A stretch of 64,000 bases of DNA from Flavobacteriales bacterium (GTDB taxonomy: Bacteria; Bacteroidota; Bacteroidia; Flavobacteriales_E; Vicingaceae). Below, one piece after another: positions 39,432-48,436 of the stretch (its first letter is position 1; each line of letters opens with the position of its first letter). The stretch lies in NCBI GenBank assembly GCA_013359255.1, contig JABWCF010000001.1:176982-240981 (forward strand), read 5' to 3'. Both the position numbers and the translations under genes were made by a program. The notes beneath the pieces were generated by a model. That model saw only the letters and a list, made by a program, of their open reading frames with translations. It was not told the origin of the DNA and ran no database searches.

Positions 39432-40832
39432 TTAAGAATAGCCTAAGATTTTAAGCATAGATTTAAAGCTTTGTTCCTTGGCAAATAGTTTTGTAGTAAA
39501 TTCTCCATTTTCGTCAATATCAATCACCACATGTTTAGGGCTTGGAATAAGGCAGTGTTTTATTCCGCCAAAACCGCTTAAGGATTCCTGATAGGCTCCG
39601 GTATTAAAAAAGGCTATATAAAGAGGCTCTGGATCTTTTTCTTCGTTTTGAGGTAAAAAGACCTGATTTACGTGTGCTTCTGAATTGTAGTAATCTAAAC
39701 TATCACAGGTTAAACCTCCAATATTTACGCGTTTAAAAGGTTTATCCCATTTATTTATGGCAAGTAAAATATAGCGTTGGTTAATGGCCCATGAATCGGG
39801 TAAAGTAGTGATAAAAGAGTTATCAATCATGTACCATGCTTCTATATCATTTTGTATTTTTTCGTCAATAATAGAGTAAATATTTATGCCACTTTCACCC
39901 ACGGTAAAGGTTCCGAATTCGGTAAAAATATTGGGTTCTTCTATGTTATTTCGATTACAAAATTCTTTTATCTGACCAATAATTTCTTCAATCATATATT
40001 CATAATCGTAACCAAATCCCAACGAGTTTTTAATAGGTAACCCCCCGCCTATATTTAAAGAATCTAATTCGGGACAAATCTTTTTAAGTTCCATGTACAC
40101 ATTTAAACATTTTAGTAGTTCGCTCCAGTAGTAGGCATTGTCTTTAATCCCAGTATTTATAAAAAAATGCAGCATTTTTAATTTAAATTTTTTGCTGTTT
40201 TTTATTTTTTCCAGATAGAAGTTATTGATATCCCTATACCTGATTCCCAGTCTCGATGTGTAAAACTGAAAAGAGGGTTCTTCCTCTGAGGCGATTCTGA
40301 TTCCCACATTACAAACTCCCCTTTTAACATGTTTTTCGTAGTAGTCTATTTCTTTTTTATTGTCTAAAATAGGAATGGCATTAAACCCTTCGTTGAGTAA
40401 TTCGGTTATCTGTTGTAAATACATAGGACGCTTGTACCCGTTGCAAATAACATAGTGTTCTTTGGTTAGCTTTTTTTCTTTATACAATGCCTTTAGCAAT
40501 GGAATATCGTAGGCCGATGAGGTTTCTATATGTGCATCGTTTCTTAGAACTTCTTCCAACACAAAAGAAAAATGCGAGCTTTTTGTACAATAACAATAAG
40601 TGTATGTACCTTTGTAGTCAACTTTTGCCATGGCTACATTGAACATTCTTTTTGCCCGGCTAATTTGCATTCCTATTTTAGGAAGGTAGCTTAGTTTAAG
40701 CGGAGTGCCATATTGTTCAATAATATCCATAAGCGGAATTCCGTAGTAAAAGAGTTCGTTCTCTTTCACTTCAAAACCTTCTTGGGGAAAATCGAAGGTT
40801 TGTTCTATTAGGTCCTGGTAACTGTTTTTCAT
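39432..40832 (-). CDS. Arginine decarboxylase-like PLP fold-III decarboxylase
   Basis: YTYCYCTKSSHFSFVLEEVLRNDAHIETSSAYDIPLL, LNIGGGLP, FTEFGTFTVGESG, TCDSLDYYN. Confidence 0.82.
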   Translation of the reverse strand: MKNSYQDLIEQTFDFPQEGFEVKENELFYYGIPLMDIIEQYGTPLKLSYLPKIGMQISRAKRMFNVAMAKVDYKGTYTYCYCTKSSHFSFVLEEVLRNDAHIETSSAYDIPLLKALYKEKKLTKEHYVICNGYKRPMYLQQITELLNEGFNAIPILDNKKEIDYYEKHVKRGVCNVGIRIASEEEPSFQFYTSRLGIRYRDINNFYLEKIKNSKKFKLKMLHFFINTGIKDNAYYWSELLKCLNVYMELKKICPELDSLNIGGGLPIKNSLGFGYDYEYMIEEIIGQIKEFCNRNNIEEPNIFTEFGTFTVGESGINIYSIIDEKIQNDIEAWYMIDNSFITTLPDSWAINQRYILLAINKWDKPFKRVNIGGLTCDSLDYYNSEAHVNQVFLPQNEEKDPEPLYIAFFNTGAYQESLSGFGGIKHCLIPSPKHVVIDIDENGEFTTKLFAKEQSFKSMLKILGYS

Positions 40833-40867
40833 TTTTATGTATTAAAGTAAGTGGATTACATTAGAGG

Positions 40868-40875
40868 CAAAAGTA
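40868..40875 (-). promoter_or_regulatory. Putative -7 promoter element for the decarboxylase (TACTTTTG on minus)
   Basis: TAnnTTTG match 35 bp upstream of the minus-strand ATG. Confidence 0.45.
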
Positions 40876-40889
40876 TAATTTAACTTAGT

Positions 40890-40897
40890 TAGATTTG
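40890..40897 (+). promoter_or_regulatory. Putative -7 promoter element for the arginase (TAGATTTG)
   Basis: TAnnTTTG match 19 bp upstream of the ORF start. Confidence 0.45.
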
Positions 40898-40916
40898 TAA
40901 ATATATTATTAAGAAA

Positions 40917-41897
40917 GTGAAAAAAGCCATGAATCCAATTCGAATTATTGAAGTAAAATCCGAAATAGGAGCAGGAACAAGAGGTGCCAGCCTTGGAATT
41001 GATGCCATTAAAATTGCAGCACTCGATTTTGGAAGTACCTTTTTTAAAAAGTATAAATCTATTAAAATACCTACCGAAAATAAACTTCTTTTAGATCCGG
41101 TGGCACAGGTGTATGCCAAACGGATTAAGGGTATTTTTTCTATGTTAGATAAGGTAAGTAAAGAAATTAAAAAGACTATCGAAGCAAAAGGTTTTCCTAT
41201 TGTATTGGCTGGCGACCATAGCACGGCTGCCGGAACCATATCGGGTTTAAAAATGGCGTATCCTAAAAAGAAACTGGGCATTATTTGGATTGATGCACAT
41301 GCCGATTTACACTCGCCCTATACTACCCCTTCTGGTAATATGCACGGTATGCCTTTAGCTATGGTGTTGGCCGAAGATAATTTAGATTTAAAAGTGAACC
41401 ATCCCGATAAAACAACCATAGAATATTGGGAAAAAATAAAGCAACTTGGCGACATTACTCCCAAAGTGCATTACGATGATATCGTGTTTATTGCTCTACG
41501 CGACACGGAAAGTCAGGAAGATTACCTGATAAAGAAAAATAAAATGAAAATTTTTGCAATGCTAGAAATTCGTAGAAAAGGGGTTGAACGAATTGCCATT
41601 GAAGCGTTAAATTACTTAGACGATTGCGATTTAATATACATTTCTTTCGATGTAGATAGCATGGATTCTTCAATTTCTAAAGGTACTGGAACCCCGGTGC
41701 CAAACGGAATTACCGAACGCGAAGCCGGAAATTTATGTTTCCATTTAATGCGCAATAAAAAAGTGTGTTGTTTTGAAGTGGTTGAAGTAAACCCGACTTT
41801 AGATAAAGAAAACCAAATGGCCGAAAATGCTTTTGAAATTCTTTCGAAAACCGTAAATCAGTTAAACCAACGTTTCCAAATTAAAGATGAAGATTGA
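40917..41897 (+). CDS. Arginase family protein
   Basis: VLAGDHSTAAGTISGLK, GIIWIDAHADLHSPYTTPSGNMHGMPLAMVL, YISFDVDSMDSSISKGTGTPVPNGIT. Confidence 0.9.
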   Translation: MKKAMNPIRIIEVKSEIGAGTRGASLGIDAIKIAALDFGSTFFKKYKSIKIPTENKLLLDPVAQVYAKRIKGIFSMLDKVSKEIKKTIEAKGFPIVLAGDHSTAAGTISGLKMAYPKKKLGIIWIDAHADLHSPYTTPSGNMHGMPLAMVLAEDNLDLKVNHPDKTTIEYWEKIKQLGDITPKVHYDDIVFIALRDTESQEDYLIKKNKMKIFAMLEIRRKGVERIAIEALNYLDDCDLIYISFDVDSMDSSISKGTGTPVPNGITEREAGNLCFHLMRNKKVCCFEVVEVNPTLDKENQMAENAFEILSKTVNQLNQRFQIKDED

Positions 41898-43674
41898 AGT
41901 TGAACTAGCCAAACTAGTGGCACAGGCCATAAGTAATTTATTTAACTACCCAATAGAAGAAGGTTCGGTAACTTTCCAAAAAACACGCCCCGAATTTGAA
42001 GGAGACACTACTTTGGTCGTTTTCCCTTTTACAAAAGCAAGCAAAAAGTCACCCGAAGAAACAGCTAAAGAAATAGGTGAATTTTTACTAAAAAACTCAA
42101 CATCTGTTCAAAAATACAATGTGGTAAAAGGATTTTTAAATTTAGTGTATACCGATACGGTTTGGATTGAATTTTTTACTTCACATTATACCCATCATCA
42201 ATTTGGCATTACCTCTATACCAACAGGTAAAACCATTATGTTAGAATATTCTTCACCAAATACCAACAAACCCTTGCACTTGGGACATATTCGTAATAAT
42301 TTGTTAGGTGTATCGGTTTCTCGTTTACTCGAAGCCAACGGGCATAAAGTTGTAAAAGCCAATTTAATTAACGACCGCGGCATACACATCTGTAAATCTA
42401 TGTTGGCATGGCAACAATGGGGAAATGGAGAAACCCCCGAATTGTCTGGAATGAAAGGCGATAAATTAGTGGGTAAATACTATGTTGAATTCGATAAGAA
42501 ATACAAAACAGAAGTAGCCGAATTAATGGCTAACGGCCTTACTAAAGAAGAAGCCGAAAAAAAATCACTCTTAATGCAGCAGGCTCAAGAAATGCTTCGC
42601 AAGTGGGAGGTTGGTGATAAAGAAGTTCGGAAAACATGGGAAATAATGAATGAATGGGTGTATCAAGGATTTAACGAAACATACAAACTATTAGGTGTAT
42701 CTTTTGATAAAATATACTACGAATCGAACACATACCTCTTGGGCAAAGAGGTGGTAGAGTACGGGTTACAGAAAGGAGTTTTATTTAAAAAACAAGACGG
42801 TTCCGTGTGGTGCGACCTTACAGCCGATGGGCTCGACCAAAAATTATTATTGCGTTCTGATGGCACTTCGGTGTATATGACTCAGGATTTGGGAACAGCC
42901 ATAAAACGCTTCGAGGAATTTCCTCAATTAACCCAGTTAATTTATACCGTAGGAAATGAACAAGACTATCATTTTCGGGTATTGTTTTTAATTCTTCAAA
43001 AACTAGGTTATCAATGGGCAAAAGAATGTTACCACCTTTCATACGGAATGGTAGAACTGCCCGAGGGTAAAATGAAATCACGCGAAGGAACAGTGGTAGA
43101 TGCCGATGATTTAATTCGGGAAATGATTGAAACGGCAAAGCAAACTTCCGAAGAGTTAGGAAAGCTCGATGAATGCACGGCAGAAGAAAAAAATAAGTTG
43201 TATTATACCATTGGCTTAGGAGCTTTAAAGTACTTTATACTAAAGGTGGACCCCAAAAAGAAAATGCTTTTCAATCCAAAAGAATCTATAGATTTCAACG
43301 GAAATACCGGTCCTTTTATACAATACACGTATGCTCGCATCTGCTCTATTTTACGCAGAGCCGGAGAGTCTGCTTCTAATCATTCATTGTTGAACATAGC
43401 TAATTTTACAACAGAAGAAAAAGAATTAATTAAATGTCTTTCATTATTTCCGGAGGTAGTTAAAAAAGCAGCCGAAGAATACAATCCCGGAGAAGTGGCA
43501 AACTATATTTATGACTTGGCCAAAACATACAACCATTTTTATCAAACAGTTCCCATTCTTCGCGAGAGCGATGAAATGCTAAAATCCATTCGCGTAGAAA
43601 TTAGTCGTTTTACAGCATCGGTAATAAAAAACGGAACGTATTTATTGGGTATAGAAGTGCCAGAAAGAATGTAA
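41887..43674 (+). CDS. argS: Arginine--tRNA ligase
   Basis: EYSSPNTNKPLHLGHIRNNLLG (HIGH), LINDRGIHICKSML, MKSREGTVVDADDLI (KMSK-like), C-terminal DALR domain. Confidence 0.97.
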   Translation: MKIEVELAKLVAQAISNLFNYPIEEGSVTFQKTRPEFEGDTTLVVFPFTKASKKSPEETAKEIGEFLLKNSTSVQKYNVVKGFLNLVYTDTVWIEFFTSHYTHHQFGITSIPTGKTIMLEYSSPNTNKPLHLGHIRNNLLGVSVSRLLEANGHKVVKANLINDRGIHICKSMLAWQQWGNGETPELSGMKGDKLVGKYYVEFDKKYKTEVAELMANGLTKEEAEKKSLLMQQAQEMLRKWEVGDKEVRKTWEIMNEWVYQGFNETYKLLGVSFDKIYYESNTYLLGKEVVEYGLQKGVLFKKQDGSVWCDLTADGLDQKLLLRSDGTSVYMTQDLGTAIKRFEEFPQLTQLIYTVGNEQDYHFRVLFLILQKLGYQWAKECYHLSYGMVELPEGKMKSREGTVVDADDLIREMIETAKQTSEELGKLDECTAEEKNKLYYTIGLGALKYFILKVDPKKKMLFNPKESIDFNGNTGPFIQYTYARICSILRRAGESASNHSLLNIANFTTEEKELIKCLSLFPEVVKKAAEEYNPGEVANYIYDLAKTYNHFYQTVPILRESDEMLKSIRVEISRFTASVIKNGTYLLGIEVPERM

Positions 43675-43697
43675 ATTTATTTAGCTGAAAAAATATT

Positions 43698-44939
43698 TCA
43701 GGGAGCTACATTTTGCATAAGCACTCCGCAAATCCATGCCCCATAAGTGCCTAAAGCATATCCTAGCACAGCCAGTAAAACGCCCACAGGGGCTAAGCTA
43801 GAATGAAATGCCGAAGCCACAATGGGAGCCGATGCGGCTCCTCCAACATTAGCTTGGCTTCCTACAGCTACAAAGAAAAAAGGAGCTTTTATTATTTTGC
43901 CTACTACTAACATTATTCCCACATGTATCAGCATCCAGCAAATACCTATAAGAAACAAAGCGGGAGTATCTAGAATGGAAACAATATTCATTTTCATGCC
44001 AATAGTTGCTACTAAAATATATAAAAACAAACTGCCAATTTTTGAAGCACCTACCCCTTCGAGTTCTCTAGCTTTGGTAAAAGAGAGTAGCAGCCCTCCG
44101 GTGGTGGCAATCACCACAATCCAAAAGAACCCCGAGTTTAAACTAAGATGATTTAGCTGCGGATAATGAGTGTTGAAAAACGGAGCTAAAATATCGGCAC
44201 CAAAGTGCGATACCCCAGTAACCAAAAGCCCTACAGCAACTATTAGAACCAAATCGGTGGTAGAAGGAATGCGTGTAATACTATCTCGGTATTTTTCTAT
44301 GCGTGTTTTCAACTCTTCAATTGCTGTAGAATCGGCTTTAAGCCATGCATCAATTTTTTGAGAAATTCCTGCACCATAAAGCAAAAACGCCATCCAAATA
44401 TTGGCTACAATTACATCAACTGTAATCATAGCACTAAAAAGCGAATCGCTTGCTCCAAAAACTTCTTTCATAGCGGTTTGATTAGCTCCTCCTCCAATCC
44501 AACTTCCGGCAATGGTAGTTAACCCTCTCCATATGGCTTCTGGCCCTTCTCCTCCTACAACATCGGGAGCCAACCACGAGAACAATAAAACGGTGAGTGG
44601 CCCTCCTGCCACTATACCCAAGGTGCCTGCCAAAAACATTACGAGTGCTTTGGGACCAAGTTTTAAAATACCTTTAAAATCTATGCTTAATGTTAGTAGA
44701 ACCAAGCTAGCTGGCAGCAAATAACGCGAAGCAACAAAATACAATTGAGAGGTTTCTGGATTTATAATTCCAAACGTGTTGAGCAATGAGGGTAAAAAAT
44801 AACAAAGCAATAATGAAGGAATGTATTTGTAGAATGTGGAAAAGAAACCGGTTTTTAATGATGAAGTATAAAAAACAAAGGCCAAAATACCTATCAGAAT
44901 TCCTAGTATTACAGCATCGTTGGTAATTAAAGGCTCCAT
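43698..44939 (-). CDS. DUF819 family membrane protein
   Basis: 413 aa polytopic; GSWIGGGANQTAMKEVFGAS, VGSQANVGGAASAPIVASAFHSSLAPVGVLLAVLGYALGTYGA. Confidence 0.9.
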   Translation of the reverse strand: MEPLITNDAVILGILIGILAFVFYTSSLKTGFFSTFYKYIPSLLLCYFLPSLLNTFGIINPETSQLYFVASRYLLPASLVLLTLSIDFKGILKLGPKALVMFLAGTLGIVAGGPLTVLLFSWLAPDVVGGEGPEAIWRGLTTIAGSWIGGGANQTAMKEVFGASDSLFSAMITVDVIVANIWMAFLLYGAGISQKIDAWLKADSTAIEELKTRIEKYRDSITRIPSTTDLVLIVAVGLLVTGVSHFGADILAPFFNTHYPQLNHLSLNSGFFWIVVIATTGGLLLSFTKARELEGVGASKIGSLFLYILVATIGMKMNIVSILDTPALFLIGICWMLIHVGIMLVVGKIIKAPFFFVAVGSQANVGGAASAPIVASAFHSSLAPVGVLLAVLGYALGTYGAWICGVLMQNVAP

Positions 44940-45043
44940 TTTTTTCTTTTTTGTAAAAGAAAGAAAAACTTGCCACTAATTAGGGGGTATAATCATAAAA
45001 ATTTTTTTAGAAAGTTGAATATGAGTATATTTCGCCAATAATT

Positions 45044-48000
45044 ATGAAGAGAAATATTTTATTCTTTTTCCTGATTCTTTTATGCTCATATTCTCTTGTA
45101 TACGCACAACATGTACGTTTTCGGAGAATATCTACAGATGAAGGATTGATGAACAGCATGGTAAATGCCATAACGCAGGATAGTGCTGGGTTTATGTGGT
45201 TTGCTTGTTCTAACGGATTGTGCCGGTATGATGGAAAGAATTTTGTATACTTTCAGCACAATCCCACAGATACCTCTACCATAAACGAAGGGCTTGTACG
45301 TACTCTTTTTTACGATACCGAAGGGTATATGTGGGCAGGAGGATTAGGCTGTGGCTTGGTTAACATTAATTGCAGAACTCTTCAATTACAAAAACTAAGC
45401 AGGCTCAATGCCGATTCATCTATTTTTTTACCTAGCAACTCGGTAACTTCTATAAAGCCTTATGGTAATTCCTTGTATATTTCTACGCTAGATGCAGGAA
45501 TATGGGAATACAATAAAAAGAATAAAAAATTTTCGAAATTGTTTGGTGCCAATCAATCGTCATTCGTGCCGTACAGAAATATTTTTATCACCCCTAATGG
45601 GGTAATGTGGATAGCTACCAGTACAGAGGGAGTGTGGAAATATAATTTAAAAAACAAAGAACTTAAAAAGTTTAATGAATCAAATACTTCCGGAGAAAAC
45701 ATTGTTTATAATAAAGTACGGAACGTATTTGTAGATAAAGAAGGATGGGTATGGTTAAGTTTTTGGGAAAAAGGAAATGGTGTGTTAATGACAGGAAAAG
45801 AACATTTTATTTCCAATGTAGAGAACCACCCTTTTTTCGGTAAACTGCTTAAAACGGGATTGGTATCGCAATTTATGCAAGATAGAGAAAACAATATCTG
45901 GCTTTGTACTGCCGAAGAAGGAGCTGTTCGTTTTAATAAGAAAAAACAAAAAACAAAAAGTTATACCAATAGTTTAAGCAATTTAGAATCGATTGGCAAC
46001 AACACAGTTCTATGTGCATACAGCGACAACACAGGAGCTTTGTGGTTTGGAACGTGGAAAGGAGGGGCACAAGTAGTAAATCCCAAATTATCGCGTTTTG
46101 GTTTGTATATAGCAGAAGATGCGAATTCTCATGCCCTTCATAATTCAACCGTAACATGTTTTACACAATTAAATTCCGGAAATATTTTGATGGGAACGGG
46201 AGATGGGGTTTCGGAATTTAATCCTATGAAAAATACTTTTTCACGTTTCGATTTCGATTCGGTAAACAATATATACCATTTGCAAAATGCACATATATAT
46301 TCTATTGCCGAAGATAAAAACGAAAATGTTTGGGTGGCTGTGTTTGGCTCAGGGATATATGTTTTCAATAAAAAAAGAGAATTAATTAAACGGTATATAG
46401 ATGGAGAAAAAGGAGGATTATCTTCTCAAATTATTCAAAAAATTTTAACTACAAAATCTAACAAAATATATGCTGCATCTAGTTTTAATGGATTGAATAT
46501 TTACGATTCTCAGGCTGATAAATTTCATTTTTTAACACATTCAGAGGCAGATTCTTTATCGCTTAGCAGCAACGAAATTCTTTGTTTGTTAGAAGCTAAA
46601 AACGAAAATATTTGGATTGGTACAAAAGGTGGAGGGCTAAATCTTTTTAATCCGAAAACCATCAGTTTTAAAAGATTTTTTAGCGATAAAAAGAATCCAA
46701 AAAGTTTGCTAAGCAATCATGTAAATACACTCTGTTACGATAAGCTGGGTGGCTTATGGGTTGGAACCAATGTAGGCATTTGCCGCTATTCCGAAACAGA
46801 TCATTCGTTTACAAACTATTCGCATTATGATGAATTAATTCAGTCGGAAATTTATTCTATTAACGAAGACGAAAAGGGCAACTTATGGATCATTACTTCT
46901 AATGGGTTGGTATGTTTTAATCCGCTCAATGGAAAAATAAAACAATACAATAAAAACAATGGAATTCAGGGAGGCGAGTCAATTCAAAATGCGAACTTAG
47001 TTACAAAAGATAACCGAATTTGCACGGGAGGTCTTTCTGGTTTTAATATTTTTCGCCCTTCAGAAATAAGCGATATTCCTAATAATGCAAACATTGTCTT
47101 TACAGGTTTCTCAGTATTAAATAAACCATTCAACACAGAAAAAGATGCGGTCTTTATAAACCAATTAACCCTTAATTACAAAGATTACTTCTTCTCTGTA
47201 AATTTTTCGCATCTTGATTTTTCGGATCCCTCTCAGAATACATACGCATACAAACTAGAAGGGTTTAATACCGAATGGGTTTATATTGGCACTACACAAT
47301 CGGTTACCTTTACCAATTTAAATCCGGGCAGCTATATACTGAAGATAAAAGCGGCCAACAGTATGGGTGAGTGGAGTATCCGGCAAGCCCTTTTAAAAAT
47401 TACAATTATTCCTCCTTTTTGGAAAACATGGTGGTTTTACTCACTATGTATCCTAGCTTCAATTTTATTGCTTTACCTGTTTGTACGGTATCGAGAAAAG
47501 AAATTACAACACGAAAAATTAAAACTAGAACATAAAGTAGAAGAAAGAACCAAAGAATTACAATACGAAAAACTAAAGGTAGAAGAAGCCAATAAAGATA
47601 TTAAAGACAGTATAACCTACGCCAAAAGAATACAAGATGCCATATTGCCATCGGCCGAATTTATGGATACACATATGCCGGAGCATTTTGTATTATATAA
47701 CCCGAAAGACATTATTAGTGGAGATTTTTATTGGATGGATAAATTAGGAAACACCTTGTTTTTTGCTGCAGCCGATTGTACCGGACATGGAGTGCCAGGA
47801 GCCATGGTAAGTGTAGTATGCAGCAATGCCCTCAATAAAACAGTGGTAGAATTGGGAATAAGTGAGCCGGGTTGTATTTTAGATATGGTTCGAAAAATAG
47901 TAGTTCAAACTTTCGAAAAGAGCGATAAAAATGTAAAAGACGGAATGGATATTTCTCTTTGTAAACTCGATATTTCAGAAAAAAATTTCTGTACCTTGCA

Positions 48001-48358
48001 ATGGGCTGGAGCCAATAACCCCCTTTGGATTATACGTAATGCCAATCATAATGAAATTTGCGAAATTAAACCCGATAAACAACCCATAGGAAAAGTAGAA
48101 AATCCAACGTCTTTTACTACACATACTCTAGAGCTACATAAAGGAGATGCAATATTTATATTTACCGATGGTTTTGCCGACCAATTTGGCGGTGAAAAAG
48201 GTAAAAAATTTATGTATAAATCATTAAAAAATTTACTCTTATCTTTTCAAGATAAAGGCATGAATGAACAAAAACGAATATTAAAACAAGAATTCGATAA
48301 TTGGAAAGGAAGTAACGAACAGGTAGATGATGTGTGTGTGATTGGAGTGAGAGTGTAA
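45044..48358 (+). CDS. Two-component-regulator-propeller / Y_Y_Y sensor fused to SpoIIE-type PP2C phosphatase
   Basis: Signal peptide; FRRISTDEGLMNSMVNAITQDSAGFMWFACSNGLCRYDG propeller blades; Y_Y_Y (YAYKLEGFNTEWVYIG...); TM; SGDFYWMDKLGNTLFFAAADCTGHGVPGAMVSVVCSNAL, IFIFTDGFADQFGGEKGKKF. Confidence 0.93.
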   Translation: MKRNILFFFLILLCSYSLVYAQHVRFRRISTDEGLMNSMVNAITQDSAGFMWFACSNGLCRYDGKNFVYFQHNPTDTSTINEGLVRTLFYDTEGYMWAGGLGCGLVNINCRTLQLQKLSRLNADSSIFLPSNSVTSIKPYGNSLYISTLDAGIWEYNKKNKKFSKLFGANQSSFVPYRNIFITPNGVMWIATSTEGVWKYNLKNKELKKFNESNTSGENIVYNKVRNVFVDKEGWVWLSFWEKGNGVLMTGKEHFISNVENHPFFGKLLKTGLVSQFMQDRENNIWLCTAEEGAVRFNKKKQKTKSYTNSLSNLESIGNNTVLCAYSDNTGALWFGTWKGGAQVVNPKLSRFGLYIAEDANSHALHNSTVTCFTQLNSGNILMGTGDGVSEFNPMKNTFSRFDFDSVNNIYHLQNAHIYSIAEDKNENVWVAVFGSGIYVFNKKRELIKRYIDGEKGGLSSQIIQKILTTKSNKIYAASSFNGLNIYDSQADKFHFLTHSEADSLSLSSNEILCLLEAKNENIWIGTKGGGLNLFNPKTISFKRFFSDKKNPKSLLSNHVNTLCYDKLGGLWVGTNVGICRYSETDHSFTNYSHYDELIQSEIYSINEDEKGNLWIITSNGLVCFNPLNGKIKQYNKNNGIQGGESIQNANLVTKDNRICTGGLSGFNIFRPSEISDIPNNANIVFTGFSVLNKPFNTEKDAVFINQLTLNYKDYFFSVNFSHLDFSDPSQNTYAYKLEGFNTEWVYIGTTQSVTFTNLNPGSYILKIKAANSMGEWSIRQALLKITIIPPFWKTWWFYSLCILASILLLYLFVRYREKKLQHEKLKLEHKVEERTKELQYEKLKVEEANKDIKDSITYAKRIQDAILPSAEFMDTHMPEHFVLYNPKDIISGDFYWMDKLGNTLFFAAADCTGHGVPGAMVSVVCSNALNKTVVELGISEPGCILDMVRKIVVQTFEKSDKNVKDGMDISLCKLDISEKNFCTLQWAGANNPLWIIRNANHNEICEIKPDKQPIGKVENPTSFTTHTLELHKGDAIFIFTDGFADQFGGEKGKKFMYKSLKNLLLSFQDKGMNEQKRILKQEFDNWKGSNEQVDDVCVIGVRV

Positions 48359-48436
48359 TGGTTATTTCAATTTTAAAAATTTAATGCAGTAGTAAATACT
48401 ACAACATACCTTTACTTGACTAATCCATTATAAAAT

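Noticed and set aside
40889-41281. Minus-strand 130-aa ORF
   Set aside because: Antisense to the arginase gene and covers the divergent promoter region; no recognisable family.
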